Assembly: GCF_006861795.1 (NCBI RefSeq)
Contig: NZ_VDGH01000014.1
Coordinates: 55,177-119,176 of the forward strand
DNA: 64,000 nucleotides
Direction of reading: 5' to 3'
Source: Psychrobacillus lasiicapitis
GTDB lineage: Bacteria; Bacillota; Bacilli; Bacillales_A; Planococcaceae
A program made the translations under genes and the position numbers. Below the pieces are notes generated by a model. It ran no database searches, was not told where the DNA came from, and saw only the letters and a list, made by a program, of their open reading frames with translations. Position 1 is the stretch's first letter. Each line of letters starts with the position of its first letter. Below are positions 9,031-18,459 of this stretch, piece after piece.

Positions 9031-10421
9031 AGAAACTATCGGTTAAAATTTGGATGTTGTTGCTTTTATTTATCACAACGACGATTGTTTTTTTAGTCAT
9101 CTTTACGAATTTCTTATATGAGGAGCTTTATGTGCAGCATACAGAAGCTATTATGAAAGAAGTTGCAGAGAATTTGCAGCGTACCTATGAGGGCGGAGTC
9201 GTAACAGATGATTTTATTAAACAAACCGAAGATTATAATCGTTTTTCAGATGTGGAAGTATTTACGGTGCGCAATCCAAGAGAGCTGAGTGCTTGTCTAC
9301 CGTTCGATATTGATTATGATACGTTAATTGGAGCAGAAGAACGAGTCGAACTAATAAATGGAAATGCAATAACAAAACGTGGGTATGAAAAGCGGTTTGA
9401 CCGGGAAGTAGTGTCGGTTATTTATCCACTTGTTGATGAGAATAGATTAGAAGGAATTATTTATATATATGTACCTTTAACCAAAATTGCTGAGATGGCA
9501 TCCAGTGATGTACTTTTTTTAATAGCGATTGTTTCTCTTCTATTAATTTGCTTGGCATATATTAGCCTGAAGAGTTTGCAAAGAGTGCTAAAACCATTAG
9601 CCATATTAAATGAGGCAGCATTAGATATGGCTGCCGGAAAGTATGATACACGTGTGAAAGTGGAGTCTCAAGATGAAGTAGGAGATTTAGCGCGAAGTTT
9701 TAACCAAATGGCCACATCCATTCAGCAAGAAGACGACAAGAAACGCAACTTTCTGTCTGTCGTTTCCCATGAACTTCGCACACCGATTAGTTATATTAAA
9801 GGGTATGGAGAGGCATTTGAACAAAAACTAATACCCGAAGAGAAAAAAGCAGAAATATACAATCTCATCGTGCGAGAAGCAAATCGTATGCAGAAGCTTA
9901 CCAATGATTTGTTAACTGTAGCAAGATCAGAAACGTTAGAAGAGGTAGAAAGTGGACCACTCGTTTTAGCAGAAACAATTCGGGAGGTAATACAGCTTGT
10001 TAAACCAATGGCAAACGAAAAAGAAATAACGTTTGCTATTTCGATAGACGAAGAGACGATTTTATGTGCAGACGAACAAAAAACAAAGCAAGTGCTTATT
10101 AACATTTTAGAAAATGCCATTAGATATTCATCAAACACATCCAAAATCGTTATTTCGAATAAAACAATGAAAAAAGAAACGATCATTCAAGTTACAGATG
10201 AAGGATGTGGAATTGAAAAGGAGCACTTGCCTCATATTACGGAGCGTTTTTACCGTGTGAATAAGGCGAGAAGTCGATCTGATGGTGGAACAGGATTAGG
10301 GCTGTCCATTGCTGCGCAACTAGTAGATGCGCAAAATGGTAAACTTGCTTTTGAAAGTGAAGTAGGAAAAGGGACTACTGTATATATTACATTACCAATT
10401 TGGGAGGATTTATTCGAATGA
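9027..10421 (+). CDS. Membrane sensor histidine kinase with HAMP domain
   Basis: 464 aa. Transmembrane segments lie at about 8-30 and 161-182, enclosing an extracytoplasmic sensor domain of about 130 residues. HAMP is at about 183-235, the H-box SHELRTP carries His248, the N-box is ILENAIRY, and the G-boxes are DEGCGI and GTGLGLSI. It phosphorylates the regulator encoded immediately upstream. The extracytoplasmic domain is not one I can name. The 3' end overlaps the YtkA-like gene by 4 nt. Confidence 0.92.
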   Translation: MKKLSVKIWMLLLLFITTTIVFLVIFTNFLYEELYVQHTEAIMKEVAENLQRTYEGGVVTDDFIKQTEDYNRFSDVEVFTVRNPRELSACLPFDIDYDTLIGAEERVELINGNAITKRGYEKRFDREVVSVIYPLVDENRLEGIIYIYVPLTKIAEMASSDVLFLIAIVSLLLICLAYISLKSLQRVLKPLAILNEAALDMAAGKYDTRVKVESQDEVGDLARSFNQMATSIQQEDDKKRNFLSVVSHELRTPISYIKGYGEAFEQKLIPEEKKAEIYNLIVREANRMQKLTNDLLTVARSETLEEVESGPLVLAETIREVIQLVKPMANEKEITFAISIDEETILCADEQKTKQVLINILENAIRYSSNTSKIVISNKTMKKETIIQVTDEGCGIEKEHLPHITERFYRVNKARSRSDGGTGLGLSIAAQLVDAQNGKLAFESEVGKGTTVYITLPIWEDLFE

Positions 10422-10873
10422 TTAAATGGATATCGACTTTTACATTAACGGCAATGGTGTTAACAGGTTGTGGAGCAGAAGAGGCAAATCAGGCTAGTCA
10501 AGAGGAAACTACTTTTCAAGAGATTGTTGTACAAATACAAACACCTGAACAATTAACAGTAGGTGAGAAAGTTGTTTTATCTGCCAAAGTATCTCAAGGG
10601 GAAGAAGCAGTTGACGATGCGGATAAGGTAGAATTCGAAGTGTGGGAATCAGGTTTGCGCGATGAAGGAGAAATGATTGAAGGGACGTTAACTAAAGATG
10701 GTGTATATGAAGCGAATCATACATTCGATCATGACGGCGTCTATTATATGTTTGCCCACACTACTGCAAGAGGTCTTCATACAATGCCAAAACAAAAGCT
10801 TACTGTTGGAAGCCCAGACTTGAGTAAAGTATTACCAGACGAAAGTGATGATACAATGCATAACGGTCATTAA
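10418..10873 (+). CDS. YtkA-like lipoprotein
   Basis: 151-aa lipoprotein with lipobox VLTGC and a single immunoglobulin-like YtkA domain (about residues 40-135) showing VEFEVWESG, a GVYEANHTFDHDGVYYMFAH core and the final MPKQKLTV strand. The ATG at 10418 lies within the kinase stop (ATGA overlap) with GGAGG 10 nt before it. Family members occur near copper or redox functions, but their role is unsettled. Here it is probably part of the same envelope-sensing unit as the two-component pair. The His-rich tail (MHNGH) could bind metal; this is speculative. Confidence 0.78.
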   Translation: MIKWISTFTLTAMVLTGCGAEEANQASQEETTFQEIVVQIQTPEQLTVGEKVVLSAKVSQGEEAVDDADKVEFEVWESGLRDEGEMIEGTLTKDGVYEANHTFDHDGVYYMFAHTTARGLHTMPKQKLTVGSPDLSKVLPDESDDTMHNGH

Positions 10874-10916
10874 GAAATGCTTGCAAAAAGAATATGTTAG
10901 GAGTATTATAATGACT

Positions 10917-10947
10917 AGATGACCGAAATGGTTTTCTGGTCATTTTT
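10917..10947 (+). terminator. Terminator after the YtkA-like gene
   Basis: Stem ATGACC-GAAA paired with TTTC-TGGTCAT (10919-10943), with a T run after it. Confidence 0.65.
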
Positions 10948-10972
10948 AAAGTGGAAAACGGAGGGGTGCTAA

Positions 10973-11542
10973 ATGGATCGCAAAAAAGAAATCTTAGAAG
11001 CTGCTACTAGATCTTTTTCGCTGTTCGGCTACAAAGCTACCACGATGGAGCAAATAGCAAAAATCGCAAATGTAGGTAAAGGAACGATTTATACTTTTTT
11101 TGAAAATAAAGAAGTGCTCTTTCAAGAAATTGTACGGAAAATGATTTGTGAGATGAAGCAGGAAGCAACAGACGCTATTCAAGAAGGTGCTTCTTTTCAA
11201 GAAAATGCCCATGCTGCTTTGATGAAAATGTTGGAATTCCGAGAAACTCATCAACTATATGCCAAAATTGTAGATGAGGAAAAAGATTGGAGAACACCAG
11301 CTGTCAAACAAATGCTACATGAAACGGAGCAAGCCATTGTTACATTCATTAAAGAGAAGATTGATAAGTATGTAGCAAAGGGTGAATTGAGACAAATAAA
11401 TAGCGAACTTGTAGCATACTTATTGTTTAAGGCGTATCTTGCTTTTATTAATGATTGGAATGTAACGCATGACGAATCATTACCCGAAGTAGAAATCGCA
11501 AACTTTTTTCAGGAAACAATTTTTCGTAGTCTCTTAGTTTGA
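10973..11542 (+). CDS. yhgD: TetR/AcrR-family regulator, YhgD-like
   Basis: 189 aa. An N-terminal TetR helix-turn-helix (about residues 10-55, with TTMEQIAKIANVGKGTIYTFF) is followed by an all-helical ligand-binding domain. GGAGGGG lies 7 nt before the ATG. It is 68 nt upstream of the YhgE gene, and a palindrome in that gap probably is its operator. The yhgD-yhgE pairing next to the hem genes is the same in Bacillus subtilis. The inducer is unknown. Confidence 0.85.
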   Translation: MDRKKEILEAATRSFSLFGYKATTMEQIAKIANVGKGTIYTFFENKEVLFQEIVRKMICEMKQEATDAIQEGASFQENAHAALMKMLEFRETHQLYAKIVDEEKDWRTPAVKQMLHETEQAIVTFIKEKIDKYVAKGELRQINSELVAYLLFKAYLAFINDWNVTHDESLPEVEIANFFQETIFRSLLV

Positions 11543-11564
11543 GACTAATTTTTTTGATAATAAA

Positions 11565-11587
11565 TGACTGAATGAATAATTTAGTCA
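11565..11587. promoter_or_regulatory. Candidate TetR operator upstream of yhgE
   Basis: TGACTGAAT, 5-nt centre, ATTTAGTCA: 8 of 9 positions are symmetric. It sits in the short gap between the TetR gene and yhgE, 24 nt before the yhgE start. Local repression of yhgE is inferred from position. Confidence 0.55.
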
Positions 11588-11610
11588 AATGGTTTTAGGA
11601 GGAAGATAGA

Positions 11611-13800
11611 ATGATAAAAGCGGAATGGAAAGCGATATTGACGAATCGAAAATTATTGATTCCTATTATTGCTGTATTATTTATTCCTGTTTTGTATGCA
11701 GGAATGTTCTTATGGGCTTTTTGGGATCCATATGCAAGCTTAAGTGATTTACCTGTAGCAATCGTCAATTCAGATGAAGGTGCACAAATGGAGGGACTAG
11801 AACTTAAGCTTGGAGAGACGTTACAGGATAAATTGATGGATAGTGAGCAATTCAATTTTATATCTGTATCGGAAAAAGATGCACAGCAAGGCTTAGAAGA
11901 TCAGGATTATTACTTGCTCATCGAAATTCCAGAAAACTTTTCACAGCATGCAACAACATTGTTAGATGAACAGCCAGAAAAAATGGTAATTACGTATAAA
12001 GCAAATGAAGGATATAATTTCCTAGCATCTCAAATTGGTGGAACTGCCATGGATCGTATTCGTGCAGAGGTGAACAAAGAAGTCACTTCAACTTATGCAG
12101 AACAGCTTTTTGATTCGATTACTAAAATTGGGGATGGATTTGCCGAAGCGTCAGATGGCGCTGGTCAATTAAAAGATGGCGCTTCAGAAATAGATAACGG
12201 TGCTAGCGATTTAAAAGGTTATTTAGAACAACTGGCAAGCAGCACAATTCAACTGCAAGATGGTACAGATACAGTAGTAAATGGTATTCAATCAGCAGCA
12301 AAAGGCTCTACTCAGCTAAATGACGGCATAGCTAAACTTGCTGACGGGTCCACTCAGTTAGCAGATGGTGCAAGCCAAACAGCAACAGGAGCAGGGTCAT
12401 TAAAAGAAGGTATAAGCGATTATACAGCAGGAGTTGCAAAGTTAAATGAAAGCTATCAATTACTTAGTGAGAAAGAAAAAGCTTTAGTCGAATCATTAGC
12501 GAAGTTACAAAGTAGTTCTGCAACATTAAACGATAGCGCCAACCAATTATCACAAGGGGCTTCTCAAGTAACTACTGGTATTAAAGCGTTAGCAAGTCAA
12601 ATGGAACAAATAAGTGCTACACTTCCAGCAGAACAAGCAGCAGCATTAACGGAAACACTGAAACAATTAGAAACTGGAAGTTCTTCTGTGTCAGCCGGTT
12701 TAGAAAAGCTTGCTGGAGGAACAACTGCATTATCTGATGGAACAGCTCAAGTGCATAATGGGGCTGCACAATTAAGTGCTGGTTACGCACAAGCAGGTCA
12801 AGGTGTTGCAAAACTAAATGAGTCATCAGCAGCATTAGTAGAAGGTTCTTCTAGTTTAGCAACAGGAACAAACACACTAGCAGCAAAAATGAAAGAATTT
12901 AATACTGGTATAAAACAGGCATATACAGGTTCAACAAACTTGGTTAGTGGTCTTAATCAGCTAGCAAACGGTTCTACACAATTACAAAAAGGAACAGGAA
13001 CGCTAGCAGAAAAATCTGGAGAACTTGCAGCTGGATCGACTAAACTCGCGGACGGTACAAAAGCATTGGTCGATGGTACAGATACATTGAAAACTCGCTT
13101 ACAAGATGCAAGTAAAGAGGTTGGAGACGTAAGTGCAAATGATGATACATTTGATATGATTTCCTCTCCGGTAGATGTAGATACAGAAGCAGTCAATGCA
13201 GTACCTAACTATGGTACAGGATTCACACCTTACTTCTTATCACTTGGTCTATTCGTTGGAGCATTACTAATTTCGATTGTGTTTCCACTTGTGCAACCAG
13301 CTATCAAGCCTACAAATGGAGCAGCATGGTTTACAAGTAAAGTAACAGTACTTGGGGTTGTAGGTATTATTCAATCCTTAATCGTCGTAGCAATCGCATT
13401 ATTTGCGCTTAAGCTAGAAACACAAAATGTAGGTATGTTCATCCTTACAGCGATTATTACAAGCTTTACATTTTTAGCGTTGATTCAATTATTTGTATCT
13501 GTTCTAAGTGATTCAGGACGATTCCTGGCTATACTTGTGTTGATCCTTCAATTAACAACAAGTGCGGGAACATTCCCATTGGAACTGATTCCACAGCCAT
13601 TACAAATATTTAATAAACTCTTGCCGATGACTTATTCTGTTCAAGCTTTTAAAGCGGCTATTTCTACAGGAAATATGAGTAACCTATGGGCGAGCAATGG
13701 TGTACTAATTGGATTTATGGTAGTATGTCTAGTCTTAACATTCGGCTATTTCATGCTTATATTCAAAAAACGTCATTCAAAACAAACAGCAGAAGCATAA
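11611..13800 (+). CDS. yhgE: YhgE/Pip-domain membrane protein
   Basis: 729 aa. There is an N-terminal transmembrane helix (about 15-35), a long extracytoplasmic region rich in imperfect repeats of the type G-A-x-x-L-x-D-G-x-x-x-L (about 190-515), and a C-terminal ABC-2-like membrane domain with about five to six helices (from about 535). Homologs include Bacillus YhgE, phage infection protein Pip and EsaA-like proteins. They are proposed to export small molecules or to serve as phage and secretion factors. Length and layout match. It is probably controlled by the adjacent TetR regulator. Confidence 0.9.
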   Translation: MIKAEWKAILTNRKLLIPIIAVLFIPVLYAGMFLWAFWDPYASLSDLPVAIVNSDEGAQMEGLELKLGETLQDKLMDSEQFNFISVSEKDAQQGLEDQDYYLLIEIPENFSQHATTLLDEQPEKMVITYKANEGYNFLASQIGGTAMDRIRAEVNKEVTSTYAEQLFDSITKIGDGFAEASDGAGQLKDGASEIDNGASDLKGYLEQLASSTIQLQDGTDTVVNGIQSAAKGSTQLNDGIAKLADGSTQLADGASQTATGAGSLKEGISDYTAGVAKLNESYQLLSEKEKALVESLAKLQSSSATLNDSANQLSQGASQVTTGIKALASQMEQISATLPAEQAAALTETLKQLETGSSSVSAGLEKLAGGTTALSDGTAQVHNGAAQLSAGYAQAGQGVAKLNESSAALVEGSSSLATGTNTLAAKMKEFNTGIKQAYTGSTNLVSGLNQLANGSTQLQKGTGTLAEKSGELAAGSTKLADGTKALVDGTDTLKTRLQDASKEVGDVSANDDTFDMISSPVDVDTEAVNAVPNYGTGFTPYFLSLGLFVGALLISIVFPLVQPAIKPTNGAAWFTSKVTVLGVVGIIQSLIVVAIALFALKLETQNVGMFILTAIITSFTFLALIQLFVSVLSDSGRFLAILVLILQLTTSAGTFPLELIPQPLQIFNKLLPMTYSVQAFKAAISTGNMSNLWASNGVLIGFMVVCLVLTFGYFMLIFKKRHSKQTAEA

Positions 13801-13801
13801 T

Positions 13802-13842
13802 AAAAAGCGCTTATCCCTAATGAAAGGAGATAAGCGCTTTTG
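13802..13842 (+). terminator. Terminator of yhgE
   Basis: AAAAGCGCTTATC and its perfect reverse complement, separated by a 13-nt loop, ending in a T run. Confidence 0.92.
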
Positions 13843-13879
13843 CTATTCCAAAATAAGAAGTGAAAAAAACTATAAGTGG

Positions 13880-14494
13880 TATAGCGAACGTTATAGGGAT
13901 AATGCGTCATAAAGATACCAAGATGTCCGCTATGATTTCCGCTCCAGGCGGACGCTTACCGTGGGGCGGGCGGTGAGCGTCCTCGTCGCTAGCGCTTCCT
14001 GCGGGGTCACACCTGTCCCGCTGATCCCACAGGTGTCGCCGCCTTGCGCTTCAATCAATGGAACTTGCTGACTACTTTGTATATAAATAAATAGCGCACT
14101 AAGTTTATGAGCATCCACCTAGCAGTGTCTTAGTTTAAACAATATAAATTAAGCATATTGTTATTATTAGCCATTTAACGGAAAATAGCTTCCAATAACT
14201 TGATATTAATTGTTTGATAGTCTGTCCCATTCAACTTTGCATTTAATTTTACAGCAAATGAGACATACGTTTGGATTTAGTGCATTGTTTCTGAATAAGT
14301 AGCAAACTCTACTGGATTGGAGCGAAAGGGTGGTGACTCCAGCGGGAAAAGCACGAGCTGAAAGCCCCGCAGGAGCGGTGCGACGAGGAGATTGAAGCCG
14401 TGCCCGCAGAAAGCATCCACCCTGTAGCGGAAATCCCAGCGGACATTTCATTCAACCCTCTAAGACACACTATCTCTATATAGCGCACTATATA
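13880..14494. repeat. MITE-like paired inverted repeat, locus 2
   Basis: Fills most of the 794-nt gap between yhgE and yhfH. The left end (TATAGCGAACGTTATAGGGA) matches the inverted right end (TATAGTGCGCTATATAGAGA) imperfectly. The similarity continues through ATGTCCGCT and GATTTCCGCT into two GC-rich modules (about 13925-14060 and 14317-14445). The core of about 250 nt is AT-rich and without a gene. Open frames across the modules are by-products of palindromic GC-rich DNA. Confidence 0.82.
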
Positions 14495-14542
14495 ATGAAT
14501 GCCATACTGTATTTTACTTTTAAAAATTATTAACATCATCCT

Positions 14543-14588
14543 AAAAAAAATGCCAACTAGAAAGGGGAGTATCTAGTTGGCTTTTTTG
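14543..14588. terminator. Terminator of yhfH
   Basis: Perfect 10-bp stem GCCAACTAGA/TCTAGTTGGC (14552-14581) with T runs on both strands. It ends the leftward yhfH transcript. Confidence 0.9.
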
Positions 14589-14594
14589 ATGAAA

Positions 14595-14720
14595 TTAAAG
14601 ATTACTGCATTTGTCGCAGTGATTTCCATAGCACTCATGTTGTTCTTCGATGGTTTCGCCACATGTAGCGCAATTCTTTTTAGGCAGGTTACGGAAAAAT
14701 TCAAGTACGTTTTCTAACAT
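14595..14720 (-). CDS. yhfH: YhfH-family small zinc-ribbon protein
   Basis: 41-aa protein. After FFRNLPKK come four cysteines in two pairs (Cys17/Cys20 and Cys35/Cys38) plus Cys30 and two His, a compact zinc-ribbon layout. GGAGGTGG lies about 7 nt before the ATG at 14720; a longer in-frame opening to 14798 lacks a ribosome binding site. In Bacillus subtilis yhfH lies near lplJ (yhfJ), as here. Function is unknown. Confidence 0.82.
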   Translation of the reverse strand: MLENVLEFFRNLPKKNCATCGETIEEQHECYGNHCDKCSNL

Positions 14721-14842
14721 AGTTGTTCCACCTCCATCTGTTATATAACTGGTTAAGTTAAATACATTGTAATATAACACAGAATCTTTTGTCAACACAT
14801 TAATTCGTTTTTTGTTAAAATAGGAGTAAAGGAGAGATCATC

Positions 14843-15835
14843 ATGTATTTTATTGATAATAAAGGTATAACCGACCCACGTATTAACCTAGCAATTGAAG
14901 AATATGCACTAAATACAATGGATGTGGAAAAAGATTCATTTCTTTTGTTTTACATAAATCAGCCTTCTATCATCATTGGCAGGAACCAAAATACGATAGA
15001 AGAAATTAATACAGATTTTGTAGAAAAAAACGGGATTATCCCTGTCCGCAGACTTTCAGGAGGCGGTGCTGTGTACCATGATTTGGGGAATTTGAATTTC
15101 AGCTTTTTAACGAAAGACGATGGAGACAGCTTCCGCAATTTTAAAAAGTTTACACAGCCAGTTGTTGATGCATTGCATAAAATGGGTGTGGACGCGGAAC
15201 TATCGGGACGCAATGACATATTAGCTGAAGGTAAAAAAATCTCCGGTAATGCACAGTTTTCTACTCGTGGCAGAATGTTTAGCCATGGAACATTAATGTT
15301 TGATACGGAAATTGATGCAGTTGTGTCCGCATTAAAAGTTAGCAAAGAAAAAATTGAGTCAAAAGGTATCAAATCAATTCGAAGCCGTGTAACAAATATT
15401 GCTGATTTACTTGCAGAACCGATGACGATTGAACAATTCCGTTCTGAAATTCTTTCCTCTATTTTCGGTGGAACAGAAAATATTCAATATTGGGAGCTGA
15501 CGGATGAAGATTGGCAAAATATTCATAAGCTTTCGGAAGAACGTTATCAACAATGGGATTGGAACTACGGTAAATCCCCAAAATTTAATATGAAGCATTC
15601 ACACCGATTCCCAGCAGGTGGTGTCGATGTGCGTTTAGAAGTAAATAAAGGCATTATAGAAGAAGTAAATATTTATGGTGACTTCTTTGGTGTTGGAGAT
15701 ATTAAAGAAGTGGAACAATTATTAACAGGTAAAGTATATAGTAAGCAAGCGATTGAAGAAGCACTGGAGCAGGTGGATGTCCCTAAATACTTCGGAGGGA
15801 TTACGAAGGAAGAACTAGTACAGCTTATTTACTAA
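14843..15835 (+). CDS. lplJ: Lipoate-protein ligase
   Basis: 330-aa ATP-dependent ligase that attaches scavenged lipoate to E2 subunits and GcvH in the cytoplasm. The lipoyl-AMP binding motif RRLSGGGAVYHDLGN is at about residues 70-84, followed by the KKISGNAQ loop with the conserved Lys, SHGTLMFD, and a C-terminal accessory domain. AAGGAGAG lies 8 nt before the ATG. Length matches the LplA/LplJ family. It lies in the same neighbourhood (yhfH, lcfB) as in Bacillus subtilis. Confidence 0.95.
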   Translation: MYFIDNKGITDPRINLAIEEYALNTMDVEKDSFLLFYINQPSIIIGRNQNTIEEINTDFVEKNGIIPVRRLSGGGAVYHDLGNLNFSFLTKDDGDSFRNFKKFTQPVVDALHKMGVDAELSGRNDILAEGKKISGNAQFSTRGRMFSHGTLMFDTEIDAVVSALKVSKEKIESKGIKSIRSRVTNIADLLAEPMTIEQFRSEILSSIFGGTENIQYWELTDEDWQNIHKLSEERYQQWDWNYGKSPKFNMKHSHRFPAGGVDVRLEVNKGIIEEVNIYGDFFGVGDIKEVEQLLTGKVYSKQAIEEALEQVDVPKYFGGITKEELVQLIY

Positions 15836-15894
15836 ATTGGTCTTTATGGCAAACAGAGAATTGCTAACTCCTAGCCTGATTTGAGTAATGATGG

Positions 15895-15932
15895 AAGAGT
15901 CTAACATACTAACGTATGGGAGACTCTTTTTT
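15895..15932 (+). terminator. Terminator of lplJ
   Basis: AGAGTCT paired with AGACTCT around an inner ATAC/GTAT stem, followed by TTTTTT. Confidence 0.88.
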
Positions 15933-15973
15933 GATATAATAAGGTAAGAATAATATTTCGGAGGAGGATTTTT

Positions 15974-16678
15974 GTGACGGTACACCGTGTGTTAGTAGTA
16001 GAGGATGATCGGAAAATCGCATCGCTACTTGCAGATACTTTGAGGAAATACCATTATGAAGTACATACAATTGAAAATTTCGATCATATAATCGAGGAGT
16101 TTACAGCATTCGATCCTCATATTGTGTTATTAGATGTGAATTTACCATCTTATGATGGCTACTATTGGTGTCGTCAACTCCGCCAGCTAACTACTTGCCC
16201 AATTATTTTTGTTTCAGCAAGATCTGGTGAGATGGACCAAGTATTCGCACTTGAAAATGGTGGAGATGATTTTATTACGAAGCCCTTTCACTATGAAATC
16301 GTTCTAGCTAAGATAAAAAGCCATTTAAGAAGAACATATGGTGAATATGCAGCGAAACAAGAAGAGCGAGTAGTGAAGATAGGAAAATTGCAGCTATATA
16401 TGGAGCGTATGGAATTACACACATCCAAAGAAGAAATTCCACTTCAAAAGAAAGAATGTACAATTCTAGAATTATTACTAAAGAATTATCCAAAGCTAGT
16501 CACTAGAGAGCAATTACTAGAAGAACTATGGGATGACCAGTCATTTGTTGATGAAAATACGCTTAATGTCAATATGACGAGAGTGCGAAAGAAAATGGCG
16601 GATTACGGTGTGATATCTACAATTGAAACCGTTCGAGGAGCAGGATATCGTTTGAACCTAAGTCCGGAGGAAGCTTAA
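15974..16678 (+). CDS. BceR-type response regulator
   Basis: OmpR-family regulator of 234 aa: receiver with Glu10-Asp11-Asp12, phospho-acceptor Asp54 in LLDVNLP and a Lys in ITKPF, then a winged-helix domain ending in VRGAGYRL. It starts with GTG, with GAGGAGG 6 nt before. It begins a four-gene unit with a two-helix kinase and an ABC transporter, the classic Bce/Vra layout for cell-wall-active peptides. It should activate its own transporter genes; no clear operator was found. Confidence 0.9.
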   Translation: MTVHRVLVVEDDRKIASLLADTLRKYHYEVHTIENFDHIIEEFTAFDPHIVLLDVNLPSYDGYYWCRQLRQLTTCPIIFVSARSGEMDQVFALENGGDDFITKPFHYEIVLAKIKSHLRRTYGEYAAKQEERVVKIGKLQLYMERMELHTSKEEIPLQKKECTILELLLKNYPKLVTREQLLEELWDDQSFVDENTLNVNMTRVRKKMADYGVISTIETVRGAGYRLNLSPEEA

Positions 16679-16679
16679 T

Positions 16680-17726
16680 ATGTTTCGATTATTTTTAAAG
16701 GAGCATTTACTATTTATCATTTTTCAGTTTTCATTAGTACTATTTGTGATGCTATTGTACTGGCTAGACGGATTTCGAAATCTAGACACCGCAGTCTATT
16801 CCATTGTTATTAGTATTATATTAACGCTTACTTTTTTAGGGACATTGTTTGTGAAAAAATATACGTTTTATAAAAAAATTCTCTCTATCCCAACCCAATT
16901 AGAAGTGGTCTTACAACGATCAGCGCAGTCTCCCGAAATTAAACAAGTAGAGAATTACTTACAACATATCTATCGTTTATATCAAAAAGAAGTACAGCTT
17001 TTATATGCAAGACAAAATAGGCATTTACAGTTTATGAATAGCTGGGTACATCAAATGAAAACCCCGATTTCTATTCTTGAACTGATAGCACAAAATGATG
17101 AACAAATAGACTCGAAAAGTGTAATGGAAGAAATGGATCGGCTGAAGAGAGGGTTAGAAGCAGTTCTAATGAATGCGAGATTGGACACATTTGAAGAAGA
17201 TATGCAAATCGAGCGAATAGATTTAAAGCAATTGGTAAAGGAAGTTGTGACGGAGAACAAGCGATTATTTATCGGCAAGCATTTATTTCCAGTGATTTCA
17301 ATGGACGATGACTGCATGATTACATCGGATAGAAAATGGATTCGTTATGTGATTGCACAATTTGTAACGAATGCGGTTAAATATACATTTGAAAAAAATA
17401 AAAAAGTATATTTTGAAACGAGTATCGAAGAGAAGCAAATCATTTTCTCAGTTAGAGATGAAGGAATCGGTATTCCTGCATCGGATATCAAAAGGGTGAC
17501 AAAAGCATTTTTCACAGGAGAAAATGGTCGGAAAACTGGCGAGTCAACAGGTATGGGATTATATTTGGCACAGGAAATTTGTAGCCGTTTAGGGCATGAA
17601 ATAGACGTTGAATCGAGTATAGGACAAGGAACAACCGTGTCGATTAAGTTTGATAGACAAGAAATTATGAAGCGAGGTGGGCAAGATGTCCATATTAATA
17701 CTGGAGGAAGTAACGAAAGTATATGA
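16680..17726 (+). CDS. BceS-type intramembrane-sensing histidine kinase
   Basis: 348 aa with two membrane helices (about 10-28 and 38-58) joined by a very short loop. It therefore has no extracellular sensor domain, the hallmark of BceS-like kinases that read the state of their ABC transporter. The H-box WVHQMKTP carries His124, the N-box is FVTNAVKY, and the G-boxes are RDEGIGI and STGMGLYL. It starts 2 nt after the regulator stop and overlaps the ATPase gene by about 40 nt. Confidence 0.9.
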   Translation: MFRLFLKEHLLFIIFQFSLVLFVMLLYWLDGFRNLDTAVYSIVISIILTLTFLGTLFVKKYTFYKKILSIPTQLEVVLQRSAQSPEIKQVENYLQHIYRLYQKEVQLLYARQNRHLQFMNSWVHQMKTPISILELIAQNDEQIDSKSVMEEMDRLKRGLEAVLMNARLDTFEEDMQIERIDLKQLVKEVVTENKRLFIGKHLFPVISMDDDCMITSDRKWIRYVIAQFVTNAVKYTFEKNKKVYFETSIEEKQIIFSVRDEGIGIPASDIKRVTKAFFTGENGRKTGESTGMGLYLAQEICSRLGHEIDVESSIGQGTTVSIKFDRQEIMKRGGQDVHINTGGSNESI

Positions 17727-18459
17727 AGGCAAAGTAGCACATCTAGCGATTAATCAATTAAGCTTTGAAGTAGAAAAAGGGGAGTTCATCGCCGTAATGG
17801 GACCTTCTGGAAGCGGGAAAACGACATTATTGAATATTATTTCAACTATAGATCGACCAACTTCCGGAGAAATTACGATAAGTGGTTTAAAACCAGCAGA
17901 GCTCCCTAAAAATGATTTATCTCTCTTTAGAAGAAGGGAACTTGGTTTTGTGTTTCAAGACTTCAATTTGCTCCCTGCGCTAACGGTGGAAGAAAATATG
18001 GTACTACCATTAACGCTCGATGGCCAATCGGTGGAAGTGATGAAAGCGAAAGTACAACGTATTGCAGAACATCTTAACCTAACGTCTATTTTAGAAAAAA
18101 GACCATCAGAGATTTCGGGAGGCCAGGCACAAAGAACGGCTATTGGACGTGCGTTAATACATGAACCGAGTATTATTCTTGCGGATGAGCCTACCGGAAA
18201 TTTAGATTCGAAAGCAGCAAAAGATGTATTAGAAATTCTTTCAAAAGTAAATAAGGTAAGTGAAACGACCATTATGATGGTGACACATGACCCAATAGCC
18301 GCTAGTTACTGTGATCGAGTGTTATTTATAAAAGATGGAGAATACTTCAATGAGATTTATAAAGATGACAGAAGACAAACTTTTTTCCAAAGAATACTTA
18401 ATGTGTTGTCTTTATTAGGTGGAAATGTAAATGACCTTTCAACAATTCGCTTATCATAA
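17686..18459 (+). CDS. BceA-type ABC transporter ATPase
   Basis: 257 aa. Walker A is GPSGSGKTT, the Q-loop is FVFQDFNLLP, the signature ISGGQAQR and Walker B ILADEPTGNLD; this is the MacB/LolD/BceA branch. The ATG at 17686 is preferred over a GTG at 17677 because GAGGTG is 6 nt upstream. The last 30 residues extend past the usual core. It overlaps both the kinase and permease genes. With the next gene it forms the peptide-sensing and target-protecting transporter. Confidence 0.9.
   Translation: MSILILEEVTKVYEGKVAHLAINQLSFEVEKGEFIAVMGPSGSGKTTLLNIISTIDRPTSGEITISGLKPAELPKNDLSLFRRRELGFVFQDFNLLPALTVEENMVLPLTLDGQSVEVMKAKVQRIAEHLNLTSILEKRPSEISGGQAQRTAIGRALIHEPSIILADEPTGNLDSKAAKDVLEILSKVNKVSETTIMMVTHDPIAASYCDRVLFIKDGEYFNEIYKDDRRQTFFQRILNVLSLLGGNVNDLSTIRLS

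Noticed and set aside
13930..14539. Several minus-strand frames of 60-80 codons in repeat locus 2
   Set aside because: They lie within GC-rich palindromic modules, differ between copies and lack ribosome binding sites.
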